NCBI GenBank assembly: GCA_011051655.1
Contig: DRKS01000003.1
Coordinates: forward strand, 1-64,000
Direction of reading: 5' to 3'
Origin: Sedimenticola sp.
Lineage (GTDB): Bacteria > Pseudomonadota > Gammaproteobacteria > Chromatiales > Chromatiaceae
Length of the DNA stretch: 64,000 nt
The notes below the pieces were generated by a model that saw nothing but the letters and a program-made list of their open reading frames with translations, searched no databases and was not told the DNA's origin. Numbering within the stretch: position 1 is the first letter of the stretch; every line of letters starts with the position of its first letter. Positions 33,630 to 45,378 of this stretch are shown here, in pieces. A program made the translations under genes and the position numbers.

Positions 33630-35507
33630 ATGTTTCATGCGGAGTCCTATGAGGTCATTGTAGTGGGTGGCGGCCACGCCGGCGCCGAGGCGGCGCTGGC
33701 GGCGGCGCGCATGGGGGCGCGCACCCTGCTGCTGACCCACAACATCGAGACCCTGGGGCAGATGAGCTGCAATCCGGCCATCGGCGGCATCGGCAAGGGC
33801 CACCTGGTGCGGGAGCTGGACGCCCTGGGGGGGCTTATGGCCAGGGCCGCGGACCGCAGCGGCATCCAGTTCCGCATCCTCAACGCCCGCAAGGGACCGG
33901 CGGTGCGGGCCACCCGCGCCCAGGCGGACCGGGCGCTCTACAAGGCGGCGGTGCGTTCGGCCCTGGAGCACCAGCCGAATCTCGAGATCTTTCAGCAGGC
34001 GGTGGATGACCTAATAGTGGAGGGCGGGCGGGTGGCGGGCGTGGTCACCCGGATGGGCCTGCGCTTCAGGGCGCCGGCCGTGGTGTTGGCCGTGGGCACC
34101 TTCCTGGGGGGGCGCATCCATATCGGCCTTTCCAGTTATGAGGGCGGCCGGGCGGGAGATCCGCCCTCCAACGCCCTGGCCCGGCGGTTGCGGGAGCTGC
34201 CCTTCGATGTGGGGCGGCTGAAGACCGGCACGCCGCCCCGCATCGACGCCCGCAGCATCGACTTCAGCGGCCTGCGGGAGCAACCCGGTGACGAACCGGT
34301 GCCGGTATTCTCCTTTCTCGGCCGGCGCGAAGAGCACCCCCGGCAGGTGAGCTGCTTCATCACCCACACCAATGAGCGTACCCATGAGATCATCCGCGGC
34401 GGCCTCTCCCGCTCGCCCCTGTACGCGGGGGTGATCGAGGGGGCCGGGCCGCGTTATTGCCCCTCCATCGAGGACAAGGTGGTGCGTTTTGCGGACAGGC
34501 CGTCCCACCAGATCTTTATCGAACCCGAGGGGCTGGAGACCACGGAGGTCTACCCCAACGGCATCTCCACCAGCCTCCCCTTCGATGTGCAGCACGAGCT
34601 GGTGCGTTCCATGCGGGGGTTCGAGAACGCCCGCATCACCCGCCCCGGTTACGCCATCGAATACGATTTCTTCGACCCCCGCGGGCTGCGTCCCTCCCTG
34701 GAGACCCGTCACCTGGAGGGGCTGTTTTTCGCCGGCCAGATCAACGGCACCACCGGCTACGAGGAGGCCGCCGCCCAGGGATTGCTGGCGGGACTGAACG
34801 CGGTCCTGAAGCTGCGGGATGAGGACCCCTGGTGCCCCCGCCGGGACCAGGCCTATCTCGGGGTGCTGGTGGACGACCTCATCACCCGCGGCACCCGCGA
34901 GCCCTACCGCATGTTCACCAGCCGGGCGGAGTACCGCCTGCTGCTGCGGGAGGACAATGCGGATCTGCGCCTGACCGAAAAGGGCCGGGAGCTGGGGCTG
35001 GTGGATGACCAGCGCTGGGCCGTCTTCGACCGCAAGCGCGAGGCCATCGAGCGGGAGCGGCAGCGATTGCGGGATTGCTGGGTGCATCCCGGGAAGGTCT
35101 CCGGGCAACAGATCCAGACCCTGTTGCACGGCGCCCTGTCACGGGAGGCCCGGGCCCTGGATCTCCTGGCCAGGCCCCAGGTTTCCTATAGGGATCTGAT
35201 GGGCCTGCCCGGGGTCGGGCCGGGCGTGGAGGACCCCGGGGTGGCCGAGCAGCTGGAGATCCAGGCCAAGTACGCCGGCTACATCCAGCGCCAGCAGGAT
35301 GAGATCGAACGCCAGCGCCGGCACGAGTCGCTGGCGCTGCCGGATGATTTCGACTACGGCCGGGTCCGGGGTCTCTCTTCCGAGGTGCGGGAGAAACTGA
35401 GCCGCCACCGCCCCACCACCCTGGGCCAGGCGTCACGCATACCAGGCGTCACACCGGCGGCGATCTCCCTGCTGCTGATCCAGTTGAAGCGCAAATCGAA
35501 ATGCTGA
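33630..35507 (+). CDS. mnmG: tRNA uridine 5-carboxymethylaminomethyl modification enzyme MnmG
   Basis: 625 aa. FAD enzyme that works with MnmE on wobble U34. The FAD site [21 protein letters not shown] (abridged at about 9-29), [13 protein letters not shown], and the C-terminal helical MnmE-binding domain are all visible. ATG 33630 has no strong ribosome site. It is separated from mnmE by the small gene and the repeat, so it probably needs its own promoter; the repeat lies where that promoter should be. Confidence 0.97.
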   Translation: MFHAESYEVIVVGGGHAGAEAALAAARMGARTLLLTHNIETLGQMSCNPAIGGIGKGHLVRELDALGGLMARAADRSGIQFRILNARKGPAVRATRAQADRALYKAAVRSALEHQPNLEIFQQAVDDLIVEGGRVAGVVTRMGLRFRAPAVVLAVGTFLGGRIHIGLSSYEGGRAGDPPSNALARRLRELPFDVGRLKTGTPPRIDARSIDFSGLREQPGDEPVPVFSFLGRREEHPRQVSCFITHTNERTHEIIRGGLSRSPLYAGVIEGAGPRYCPSIEDKVVRFADRPSHQIFIEPEGLETTEVYPNGISTSLPFDVQHELVRSMRGFENARITRPGYAIEYDFFDPRGLRPSLETRHLEGLFFAGQINGTTGYEEAAAQGLLAGLNAVLKLRDEDPWCPRRDQAYLGVLVDDLITRGTREPYRMFTSRAEYRLLLREDNADLRLTEKGRELGLVDDQRWAVFDRKREAIERERQRLRDCWVHPGKVSGQQIQTLLHGALSREARALDLLARPQVSYRDLMGLPGVGPGVEDPGVAEQLEIQAKYAGYIQRQQDEIERQRRHESLALPDDFDYGRVRGLSSEVREKLSRHRPTTLGQASRIPGVTPAAISLLLIQLKRKSKC

Positions 35508-35547
35508 TGCGCCCCCGCTATGCCGCATCCTCAGCCTTTGCTTTCCC

Positions 35548-36198
35548 ATGGTAAATGAACGAGAAATCGACCCTGTTTGCGGGCAATCGCTGGATGCGGG
35601 GATCAGGGAGCTGGGCCTGGATGTCCCGCCTGAACAGCAGGAGCGCCTGCTGGCCTATGTCGCCCTGCTCCACCGCTGGAACCGGGCCTTCAATCTCACG
35701 GCGGTGCGTGATCCGGCCGAAATGATCCCGCGCCACCTGCTGGACAGCCTGGCGGTGAGTCCTTACTTGCGCGGGGATGCCATCCTGGATGTGGGAACCG
35801 GTCCCGGCTTGCCCGGCATTCCCCTGGCCATCACCCAGCCGCGGAGGCGCTTTACCCTGCTGGACAGCAACGGCAAGAAGATCCGCTTCGTGCGCCAGGC
35901 GCTGATGGAGCTGGGCCTGAAAAATGCGCAGGCGGAGCAGGTCCGGGTCGAGGCCTATGATCCGGCGCAAGGGTTCGAGACCATCGTCACCCGGGCCTTC
36001 GCCTCCCTGCCGGATATCCTGAAGGCGACGCGCCGCCTGCTCCTGCCGGGAGGCCGGCTGCTGGCCCTGAAGGGCCGCCGCCCGGAGGAGGAGCTGGCGG
36101 CGGCGGGCCTGGAGGGGGCGGCGGTCCGGGTGGTTTCGCTGCGGATACCGCGGCTGGCGGGTGAGCGGCATGCGGTGCTGATCGATCTGCGGCGTTGA
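35548..36198 (+). CDS. rsmG: 16S rRNA m7G527 methyltransferase RsmG
   Basis: 216 aa Rossmann methyltransferase that uses SAM to make m7G527 in 16S rRNA. The core motif ILDVGTGPGLPGIPLAI is at about 78-94, and the upstream NRAFNLTAVRDP is conserved. ATG 35548 is 40 bases after mnmG, the usual order. Loss of this gene gives low-level streptomycin resistance in other bacteria (family knowledge). Confidence 0.96.
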   Translation: MVNEREIDPVCGQSLDAGIRELGLDVPPEQQERLLAYVALLHRWNRAFNLTAVRDPAEMIPRHLLDSLAVSPYLRGDAILDVGTGPGLPGIPLAITQPRRRFTLLDSNGKKIRFVRQALMELGLKNAQAEQVRVEAYDPAQGFETIVTRAFASLPDILKATRRLLLPGGRLLALKGRRPEEELAAAGLEGAAVRVVSLRIPRLAGERHAVLIDLRR

Positions 36199-36343
36199 AA
36201 TCCGAGGCCGGCGGCCCGCAAAGGCCTCATTGCCTCTTCCTTGTCGTGCGGCCTGGAGGTATGCTGCACAGTCCTGTTCCCATCCCTGGTCCGCCGCATG
36301 CCTGTTGCGCAAGGGCGGCGGGCGGAAAAAACCGGAAAGAACC

Positions 36344-37141
36344 ATGTCCCGAATCATCACAGTCGCCAACCAGAAGGGAGGCGTAGGCAAGACGACCACC
36401 GCGGTCAATCTCGCGGCCGCCCTGGCCGGGAGGCGGCGCCGGGTGTTGCTGGTGGATCTCGATCCCCAGGGCAACGCCACCATGGGTTGCGGGGTGAACA
36501 AGTATGAGCTGGACCGCTCCAGTTGCGACGTGCTGCTGGGCGAGGCGCGCCTGCATGAGGCGGCGGTCCGCCTCGAACAGCTGGGGCTCGATATCCTGCC
36601 GGCCAACGCCGATCTGACGGCGGCGGAGGTGGGGTTGATGGATGTCCCGCTGCGGGAGAAGCGTCTGAGTCTGGCCCTGGAGGGGTCGCGGGGTGACTAT
36701 GATTTCATCATCATCGACTGCCCCCCCTCCCTCAATATGCTCACCGTGAACGCCCTGGTGGCGTCGGACGGGGTGCTGATCCCGCTGCAGACGGAATACT
36801 ACGCCCTGGAGGGGCTGTCGGCGCTGCTGAAGACCATCGAGCAGCTCAGGGCCAGCCGCAATCCCGGATTGCAGATCGAGGGCATCCTGCGCACCATGCA
36901 CGACCCGCGCAACAACCTGGCCACCGAGGTTTCCGCCCAGTTGCTCTCCCACTTCAAGGATATGGTCTATCACACCGTCATACCGCGCAACGTGCGGGTG
37001 GCGGAGGCGCCCAGCCATGGCCTGCCGGTCTTGCTGTATGATAAATCCTCCCGCGGAGCGGTCTCCTACCTGGCCCTGGCCAGCGAACTCCTGCGCCGCC
37101 ATGAGCAGCGCCAGGCCGGCCAGCTACAGGCCTCGAGCTGA
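36344..37141 (+). CDS. parA: Chromosome partitioning ATPase ParA (Soj)
   Basis: 265 aa. Deviant Walker A KGGVGKTT (about 11-18), Walker A' and B in VLLVDLDPQGNAT and FIIIDCPPSLNML are all present. Acts with ParB-parS to move the origin. ATG 36344 has GGAAAGA four bases upstream; the frame before it is open to 36230 but not conserved in character. It is followed by parB after a 61-base AT-rich gap. Confidence 0.96.
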   Translation: MSRIITVANQKGGVGKTTTAVNLAAALAGRRRRVLLVDLDPQGNATMGCGVNKYELDRSSCDVLLGEARLHEAAVRLEQLGLDILPANADLTAAEVGLMDVPLREKRLSLALEGSRGDYDFIIIDCPPSLNMLTVNALVASDGVLIPLQTEYYALEGLSALLKTIEQLRASRNPGLQIEGILRTMHDPRNNLATEVSAQLLSHFKDMVYHTVIPRNVRVAEAPSHGLPVLLYDKSSRGAVSYLALASELLRRHEQRQAGQLQASS

Positions 37142-37160
37142 AAGACTGGCTGGCCCTTGT

Positions 37161-37195
37161 TTACTTGTAATTTTCAACTTTCAACTTGTAACTGA
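37161..37195 (+). repeat. Heptad-periodic AT-rich repeat before parB
   Basis: The sequence reads in seven-base steps: TTACTTG TAATTTT CAACTTT CAACTTG TAACTGA. It fills the parA-parB gap and ends close to the parB ATG. No Shine-Dalgarno is seen before parB. Similar seven-base periodicity occurs at 42397-42477 and 59523-59629. Confidence 0.45.
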
Positions 37196-37202
37196 TTTCA
37201 CT

Positions 37203-38096
37203 ATGGCAGCAAAAAAGCGCGGTCTTGGCCGGGGGCTCGATGCCTTGCTCGGCGGCTCTGCAGCAGAAGATCAAGCGGTTTCCGGGAGCGGCGGCGAGCA
37301 GCCCGCGGGCGGCGGTTTGAGTACCCTCGCCATTGACCTGATCCAGCGGGGCCGCTATCAGCCCCGGCGGGACTTTAACCCGGACAGCCTGCGGGAGCTG
37401 GCCGATTCCATCGCCGCCCAGGGCGTGGTCCAGCCCATCGTGGTGCGTCCGGTTGAGGAGGGGCGTTATGAAATCATCGCCGGAGAGCGGCGCTGGCGGG
37501 CCGCCCAGCAGGCGGGGCTGAACGAGATCCCGGTGGTGATCCGGGATGTGCCGGATCAGACCGCCATGGCCATGGGGCTGATCGAGAATATCCAGCGGGA
37601 CGATCTGAATCCCCTGGAGGAGGCCGCGGCCCTGCACCGCCTGTTGAATGAATTCGAGCTGACCCACCAGCAGATCGCCCAGGCGGTGGGCAAGTCCCGC
37701 ACCGCCGTAACCAACCTGCTGCGGCTGCTGGAACTCAACGAGGACGTGAAGCAGCTGGTCGTGGCCCGCAGGATCGAGATGGGCCATGCCCGTGCCCTGC
37801 TGGGTCTTCAGGGCGCGGCCCAAAGCGGCGCGGCCCGGGAGGTGGCCCACAAGGGGCTTTCCGTGCGGGAGACGGAGCGGTTGGTGCGGCGGCTCCAAGG
37901 CCAGCAGGGCAAGGGGGCGCCGGAGAAGAAGCAACCCCCGGCGGAAGACCCCGACGTGCGACGCCTGCAGGATGATCTGTCGGAGCGGCTTGGCGCCAGC
38001 GTCAGGCTGCAGCAGGGCGCCGGCGGCAAGGGCAAACTGGTTATCGCCTACAACAGCCTGGATGAGCTGGAAGGCATCCTCGAGCACATCCGCTAG
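37203..38096 (+). CDS. parB: Chromosome partitioning protein ParB (Spo0J)
   Basis: 297 aa CTPase that loads and slides at parS. The N-terminal ParA-interacting tail KKRGLGRGLDALLGG, the ParB/Srx CTP-binding region with GERRWRAA and ENIQRDDLNPLEEA, the helix-turn-helix TQQIAQ-like stretch HQQIAQAVGKSRTAVTNLLRL, abridged, and a C-terminal dimerisation domain are in order. ATG 37203 is chosen from the conserved N-terminus; there is no ribosome site, and the preceding gap is heptad-repeated. Two parS-like sites lie about 11-12 kb away in recF. Confidence 0.96.
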   Translation: MAAKKRGLGRGLDALLGGSAAEDQAVSGSGGEQPAGGGLSTLAIDLIQRGRYQPRRDFNPDSLRELADSIAAQGVVQPIVVRPVEEGRYEIIAGERRWRAAQQAGLNEIPVVIRDVPDQTAMAMGLIENIQRDDLNPLEEAAALHRLLNEFELTHQQIAQAVGKSRTAVTNLLRLLELNEDVKQLVVARRIEMGHARALLGLQGAAQSGAAREVAHKGLSVRETERLVRRLQGQQGKGAPEKKQPPAEDPDVRRLQDDLSERLGASVRLQQGAGGKGKLVIAYNSLDELEGILEHIR

Positions 38097-38135
38097 CCTG
38101 TCGTTCGTTCCCACCGGGGCGGCCGGTCTTATCGT

Positions 38136-38164
38136 TTGACCTGCTATTCGATTACGCATATACT
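38136..38164 (+). promoter_or_regulatory. ATP synthase operon promoter
   Basis: TTGACC (38136-38141), 17-base spacer, TATACT (38159-38164). It is one of the best promoter matches in the window and lies 46 bases before atpI, which fits strong expression of the operon. Confidence 0.75.
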
Positions 38165-38210
38165 GCGCCGCTTTAAATCGCCCGCTATCGGTGCGTCGAA
38201 GGGGTCCCGG

Positions 38211-38573
38211 ATGCAGATCGCAACCAAAAGCCAGGCTGCGAAAGTGGTTCTGATCCAGCTTGGGGCGACTCTGATTATTTCGGCGGCCTTGGGAATGGTG
38301 GCGGCGGTTCACGCCTGTTCCGCGCTGGCCGGAGGGGCGATCGCCACAATCGCGAATGCTTTTTTTTCGAGCCGGGTGTTTTTTGATTATCGGGCCCAGG
38401 AGCTCGACAGGTTGGTTGCGCGGCTTTACGGGGCCGAGATCGCCAAGCTTTTTCTGGTCGCATTGCTTTTCGCGGGCGCCGTGCAGTGGCTCGACCCACT
38501 GAGCGGAGGCGCCCTGTTCGGCGTATTTTTGATTGTCCACCTGCTGCCCGGGTTGATGAGTTTGTTTAACTGA
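38211..38573 (+). CDS. atpI: ATP synthase subunit I
   Basis: 120 aa, four hydrophobic segments. An assembly helper for the c-ring, not part of the final enzyme. ATG 38211 has AAGGGG seven bases upstream. It is the first gene of a nine-gene operon in the standard order I-B-E-F-H-A-G-D-C. Sequence is divergent, as in this family generally, so position is the main support. Confidence 0.88.
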   Translation: MQIATKSQAAKVVLIQLGATLIISAALGMVAAVHACSALAGGAIATIANAFFSSRVFFDYRAQELDRLVARLYGAEIAKLFLVALLFAGAVQWLDPLSGGALFGVFLIVHLLPGLMSLFN

Positions 38574-38590
38574 CAACGGACCCTGTTTGA

Positions 38591-39463
<873 letters not shown>

Positions 39464-39504
39464 GTTTGATTTATCCCTTATTTATCAACTAACTCACCAA
39501 TTAA

Positions 39505-39753
<249 letters not shown>

Positions 39754-39773
39754 ACCTAATTGACTGCGAAACG

Positions 39774-39794
39774 GCTTTCAGTCCGTCTGAAAGC
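39774..39794 (+). other. Intercistronic hairpin between atpE and atpF
   Basis: GCTTTCAG - TCCGT - CTGAAAGC forms a perfect eight-base stem in the 55-base atpE-atpF gap, next to the atpF ribosome site. It may stabilise the upstream atpE message or reduce read-through to atpF, helping the high c-subunit ratio. That role is inference. Confidence 0.45.
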
Positions 39795-39808
39795 GAGGTA
39801 ATGACAGG

Positions 39809-40279
39809 ATGAACATCAATCTAACTCTATTCGGCCAGCTACTGTCCTTCGTTGTGTTCGTTTGGTTCACGATGAAGTATGTCTGGACCCCCATCATGGG
39901 GGCCCTGGAAAAGCGCCGCAGCGAGATAGCCGACGGCCTTTCCGCCGCTGAACGGGGCAAGCATGAGCAGGTGCTTGCCGAAGAGCGTGCGAAAAAGCTT
40001 CTGGTGGAGGCGAAGAATCAGGCGGCTGAGATCAAGAGCCAGGGCCAGAAGCGGGCATCCGAGATCATCGACGAGGCCAAGGAGGACGCCCGCGCAGAGG
40101 GCGATCGCCTGTTGAAAGCGGCCCGCGCCGAGATCGAGCAGGAGGTCAACCGGGCCCGGGAGCAGCTGCGCGAGCAGGTCGCCGCCCTGGCGATAGCCGG
40201 GGCGCAGAAGATCCTCCAGCGGGAAATCGACGCGGCGGCCCATAAGGACGTTGTCGACTCCATCGTCAAGCAGATCTAA
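39809..40279 (+). CDS. atpF: ATP synthase F0 subunit b
   Basis: 156 aa. One N-terminal membrane helix (about 8-25) and a long charged coiled coil (about 35-150) that forms the peripheral stalk. Single-copy b-type; no b' gene is present. ATG 39809 is preceded by a GAGG and an ACAGG stretch, with a hairpin at 39774-39794 just upstream. Confidence 0.97.
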   Translation: MNINLTLFGQLLSFVVFVWFTMKYVWTPIMGALEKRRSEIADGLSAAERGKHEQVLAEERAKKLLVEAKNQAAEIKSQGQKRASEIIDEAKEDARAEGDRLLKAARAEIEQEVNRAREQLREQVAALAIAGAQKILQREIDAAAHKDVVDSIVKQI

Positions 40280-40288
40280 GGCGGCGTC

Positions 40289-40828
40289 ATGGCTGGAGAA
40301 ACGACCACAATCGCCCGCCCTTACGCAGAGGCCGTGTTTGGCCGCGCCGTCGAGACCGACAGGCTGGATCACTGGTCCGATACCCTGGGGTTGCTGGCCG
40401 CCATTGTCCGGGATCAAAGGGTGGCGGCGGCGGTCGCCAATCCGAAGCTCGAATCCGGCCAGCGCGTTGCCCTGTTGCTGGACATCTGCGGCGAGCACCT
40501 GGATCAGGAGGGCCAGAACCTGGTCCGCCTGCTGGTGCATAACCACCGGCTCGGCGTGCTGCCGGAGATCGCGGCGCTCTACGAAGAACTGAAAAACGAG
40601 AGCCAGGGCTCCCTCGATGTGAAGGTGATTTCCGCCTACAAAGTGAGCAAGGCCCAGGAGAACCAGCTTGCCAAGGCGCTGAAAAAACGCCTTGACCGCG
40701 ACATCCGGGTTACGAGTGAAATCGACCGTGACCTGATCGGCGGCGTGGTTATCCGCGCCGGCGATCTGGTCATCGACGGCTCTGTGCGGGGCAACCTGCA
40801 AAAGCTGGCCACTGAATTAGGAATCTAA
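40289..40828 (+). CDS. atpH: ATP synthase F1 subunit delta
   Basis: 179 aa. Links the b stalk to the top of F1. An N-terminal helical bundle is followed by the conserved C-terminal [22 protein letters not shown] segment, abridged. ATG 40289 follows atpF by nine bases, with GGCGGCG only; coupling is likely. Standard length. Confidence 0.96.
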   Translation: MAGETTTIARPYAEAVFGRAVETDRLDHWSDTLGLLAAIVRDQRVAAAVANPKLESGQRVALLLDICGEHLDQEGQNLVRLLVHNHRLGVLPEIAALYEELKNESQGSLDVKVISAYKVSKAQENQLAKALKKRLDRDIRVTSEIDRDLIGGVVIRAGDLVIDGSVRGNLQKLATELGI

Positions 40829-40842
40829 GACGAGAAGCCAAC

Positions 40843-42384
40843 ATGCAACTCAATCCATCTGAAATCAGCGATCTGATCAAAAGCCAGATCGAGAAATATG
40901 AGCCGGGAACTGAGGTCGGCACCGAGGGCACCATCGTCAGCCTGACCGACGGCATCGCCCGCATCCATGGTCTGGCCGATGTAATGTCCTACGAAATGTT
41001 GGCCTTTCCCGGCAACACCTTCGGACTGGCCCTGAACCTGGAGCGCGACTCCGTGGGCGCCGTGGTGCTGGGTGACTACACCCACCTCTCCGAGGGCGAC
41101 TCGGTCAAATGCACCGGGCGCGTGCTGGAGGTGCCGGTGGGCGAGGGCCTGCTGGGCCGCGTCGTGGACTCCCTGGGCCAGCCCATCGACGGCAAGGGCC
41201 CCATCGAAGCGGCCGCGACCGCCCCCATCGAGAAGGTCGCCCCCGGGGTTATCGCCCGTAAATCGGTGGACCAGCCGGTGCAGACGGGCCTGAAGGCCAT
41301 CGACGCCATGGTGCCCATCGGCCGGGGTCAGCGTGAGCTGATCATCGGCGACCGCCAGACCGGCAAGTCGGCCATCGCCATCGACGCCATCATCAACCAG
41401 AAGGGCACCGGCATCAAATGCATCTACGTGGCGGTGGGCCAGAAGGCCTCCACCATCGCCCAGGTGGTGCGCAAGCTCGAAGAACACGGCGCCCTGGATC
41501 ACACCATCATCGTGGCGGCCTCCGCCGCCGAATCCGCGGCCCTGCAATTTATCGCCCCCTACGCCGGCTGCACCATGGGCGAGTATTTCCGCGACCGGGG
41601 CGAAGACGCCCTGATCATCTACGACGATCTCACCAAGCAGGCCTGGGCCTATCGTCAGGTCTCCCTGCTGCTGCGCCGTCCGCCCGGACGCGAGGCCTAT
41701 CCCGGCGACGTCTTCTATCTGCACTCCCGCCTGCTGGAGCGCGCCGCCCGGGTGAGCGCCGAGCATGTGGAGAAGATCACCAACGGCGAGGTAAAGGGCA
41801 AAACCGGTTCCTTGACCGCCCTGCCCATCATCGAGACCCAGGCCGGCGACGTATCCGCCTTCGTGCCCACCAACGTGATCTCCATCACCGACGGCCAGAT
41901 CTTCCTGGAGGCGGACCTGTTCAACGCCAACATCCGCCCGGCCATCAACGCCGGCCTGTCGGTATCCCGCGTGGGCGGCGCCGCCCAGACCAAGATCATC
42001 AAAAAGCTGGGCGGCGGCGTGCGTCTAGCCCTGGCCCAGTACCGCGAGCTGGCGGCCTTCTCCCAGTTCGCCTCCGATCTGGACGAGGCCACCCGCAAGC
42101 AGCTGGAGCGCGGCGAGCGGGTCACGGAGCTGATGAAGCAGCCCCAGTACTCACCGCTGTCCATCGCCGAGATGGCCGTCTCCCTGTTCGCCGCCAACGA
42201 AGGCTACCTGGATGACGTCGAGGCCAACAAGGTGGTGGATTTCGAGGCCGCCCTGCACGGCTACATGAAGAGCAGCCAGAAGGCCCTGATGGACCAGATC
42301 AACAAGGAGGCCAACTATAACGATGAAGTTGCGCAGTCCCTGCATGCCGCCCTCAAGGATTTCAAGGCCAACCATACATGGTAA
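40843..42384 (+). CDS. atpA: ATP synthase F1 subunit alpha
   Basis: 513 aa. Non-catalytic nucleotide-binding subunit. Walker [11 protein letters not shown] (about 169-178), and the family signature [17 protein letters not shown] in abridged form are present, with the Arg finger region intact. ATG 40843 starts [16 protein letters not shown], the family N-terminus. Confidence 0.98.
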   Translation: MQLNPSEISDLIKSQIEKYEPGTEVGTEGTIVSLTDGIARIHGLADVMSYEMLAFPGNTFGLALNLERDSVGAVVLGDYTHLSEGDSVKCTGRVLEVPVGEGLLGRVVDSLGQPIDGKGPIEAAATAPIEKVAPGVIARKSVDQPVQTGLKAIDAMVPIGRGQRELIIGDRQTGKSAIAIDAIINQKGTGIKCIYVAVGQKASTIAQVVRKLEEHGALDHTIIVAASAAESAALQFIAPYAGCTMGEYFRDRGEDALIIYDDLTKQAWAYRQVSLLLRRPPGREAYPGDVFYLHSRLLERAARVSAEHVEKITNGEVKGKTGSLTALPIIETQAGDVSAFVPTNVISITDGQIFLEADLFNANIRPAINAGLSVSRVGGAAQTKIIKKLGGGVRLALAQYRELAAFSQFASDLDEATRKQLERGERVTELMKQPQYSPLSIAEMAVSLFAANEGYLDDVEANKVVDFEAALHGYMKSSQKALMDQINKEANYNDEVAQSLHAALKDFKANHTW

Positions 42385-42396
42385 TACAAGTTTGCA

Positions 42397-42477
42397 GTTG
42401 ACGGTTTACGGTTACCAGATGAGCGCCTGGCGCGTTAATCGGATAACCGTCAACCGTCAACCGTCAACCGTCAACCG
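42397..42477 (+). repeat. Tandem heptamer repeat between atpA and atpG
   Basis: Four exact tandem copies of AACCGTC (42445-42472) plus a partial fifth end before the atpG ribosome site. The left part (42397-42414) has a matching seven-base rhythm, and 42397-42406 (GTTGACGGTT) is an exact inverted match of 42445-42454, so a stem can form. A small stem GCGCC-T-GGCGC lies between. The gap atpA-atpG is 112 bases, longer than other gaps in the operon. Confidence 0.7.
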
Positions 42478-42496
42478 GATTTTTTAGAGAGCAAGC

Positions 42497-43357
42497 ATGG
42501 CAGGCGCAAAAGAGATTCGCACCAAGATCGCCAGCATCAAGAACACGCAGAAGATCACCTCTGCGATGGAGATGGTGGCGGCCGCCAAGATGCGCAAGGC
42601 CCAGGACCGCAAAGAGGCGACCCGCCCCTATGCGGAAAAGATGAGAAACGTCATCGGCCATCTTTCCCAGGCGCATCCGGAGTACAGGCATGGCTTCATG
42701 GTGGAGCGCGAGGTGAAGCGGGTGGGCTACATCGTCGTCTCATCCGACCGCGGCCTTTGTGGCGGCCTGAACAACAACCTGTTCCGCCAGCTCGTGAAGG
42801 ACATCCGGGCGCAGCAGGAGAGCGGTATCGAGGTGGACTTCTGCACCATCGGCTCCAAGGCCCAGGGGTTTTTCCGGCGCTTTGGCGGCAAGGTGCGGGC
42901 GGAGGTCAGCCACCTGGGCGACGCCCCCCATATCGAGGACCTGATCGGGGTGGTCAAGGTGATGCTGGACGCCTATGAGAACGGCGAGCTGGACAGGATC
43001 TACATCGCCTACAACAACTTCGTCAACACCATGACCCAGAAGCCGACGGTGGAACAGCTGGTGCCCATCGCCGGCAAGCCGGAGGAAGAGCTGAAGCACC
43101 ATTGGGATTACATCTACGAGCCGGATTCCAAGGAGGTCCTGGATGAACTCCTGACCCGCTACATCGAGTCCCTGGTCTATCAGGCGGTGGTGGAAAACGG
43201 CGCCTGCGAGCAGTCCGCCCGCATGGTGGCGATGAAGTCCGCGTCCGACAACGCGGGCGAACTGATCAACGAGCTGCAACTTGTTTACAACAAGGCGCGG
43301 CAGGCGGCCATTACCCAGGAGATCTCCGAGATCGTGGGCGGCGCCGCCGCGGTATAA
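42497..43357 (+). CDS. atpG: ATP synthase F1 subunit gamma
   Basis: 286 aa. The central rotating shaft. The N-terminal helix [20 protein letters not shown] and C-terminal helix [20 protein letters not shown], the two conserved coiled-coil ends, are present (the latter is cut to 20). ATG 42497 has AGAGAG upstream. It follows the heptamer repeats at 42397-42477, which lengthen its leader. Confidence 0.98.
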   Translation: MAGAKEIRTKIASIKNTQKITSAMEMVAAAKMRKAQDRKEATRPYAEKMRNVIGHLSQAHPEYRHGFMVEREVKRVGYIVVSSDRGLCGGLNNNLFRQLVKDIRAQQESGIEVDFCTIGSKAQGFFRRFGGKVRAEVSHLGDAPHIEDLIGVVKVMLDAYENGELDRIYIAYNNFVNTMTQKPTVEQLVPIAGKPEEELKHHWDYIYEPDSKEVLDELLTRYIESLVYQAVVENGACEQSARMVAMKSASDNAGELINELQLVYNKARQAAITQEISEIVGGAAAV

Positions 43358-43418
43358 CCCGAATTTATTTAGAACTTACGTTTTCAACCTGAACAGATCA
43401 GGCAAGAAAGAGGAATAG

Positions 43419-44795
<1,377 letters not shown>

Positions 44796-44822
44796 GCCAG
44801 GTTGCGGCCCGGAGGTGACACA

Positions 44823-45248
44823 ATGGCAATGACAATCCACGTGGATATCGTAAGCGCCGAAGGGGCCATCCACTCGGGATTGGCCGAGATGGTCTATGCG
44901 CCGGCGGTGATGGGCGAGGTGGGCATAGCCCCGCGTCATACGCCGCTGGTCACCCGGTTGCAGCCGGGGGAGGTGCGGATCGACGAGGGCGGCGGCAAGG
45001 AGATGCAGCACTTCTATGTCTCCGGCGGCATGCTGGAGGTCCAGCCCCATGTCGTCACCATCCTGGCGGACACCGCCATCCGCGCCCACGACCTGGACGA
45101 GGCCGCCGCCCTGGAGGCCAAGCGCCGGGCGGAGGACGCCCTGGCCGGGCAGGTGGCCGATTTCGAATACGCCAAGGCCCAGGCCGAACTGGCCGAAGCG
45201 GCGGCCCAGTTGAGGGCCATCGAGAAGCTGCGCAAAATGAAGGGCTGA
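44823..45248 (+). CDS. atpC: ATP synthase F1 subunit epsilon
   Basis: 141 aa. Rotor subunit with an N-terminal beta sandwich and a C-terminal two-helix inhibitory hairpin (about 90-140). ATG 44823 is chosen: GGAGGTGA lies five to eight bases upstream, and the N-terminus matches the family; an open stretch to 44802 is ignored. The gene ends the operon and is followed by a strong terminator. Confidence 0.97.
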   Translation: MAMTIHVDIVSAEGAIHSGLAEMVYAPAVMGEVGIAPRHTPLVTRLQPGEVRIDEGGGKEMQHFYVSGGMLEVQPHVVTILADTAIRAHDLDEAAALEAKRRAEDALAGQVADFEYAKAQAELAEAAAQLRAIEKLRKMKG

Positions 45249-45270
45249 TCAGCGGACCCAAAACAACGCC

Positions 45271-45300
45271 AAAAACGGTTCTCCATGAGAACCGTTTTTT
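45271..45300 (+). terminator. Rho-independent terminator of the atp operon
   Basis: A 13-base perfect stem (AAAAACGGTTCTC with GAGAACCGTTTTT), CAT loop, then a T-run. It lies 22 bases after atpC and separates atp from glmU, which therefore needs its own promoter in 45301-45378. The A-rich left arm means it can also work on the other strand. Confidence 0.92.
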
Positions 45301-45378
45301 GTTTAAGGAATTGTCAGGCAAGCCGTTATCCGGTATACGGCTGTTTTCCAGGCGGTTCATCAAAAACAAGGGAGGTCT

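Noticed and set aside
36204-36228. GAGGCC/GGCCTC dyad after rsmG as a terminator
   Set aside because: Only six base pairs, a 13-base loop and no T-run.
42397-42477. Possible CRISPR array
   Set aside because: Repeat unit is only seven bases with no spacers, and no cas gene is in the window.
44838-44843. CACGTG at the start of atpC as a parS site
   Set aside because: Flanks are AAT/GAT and not the GTTN/NAAC needed for parS.
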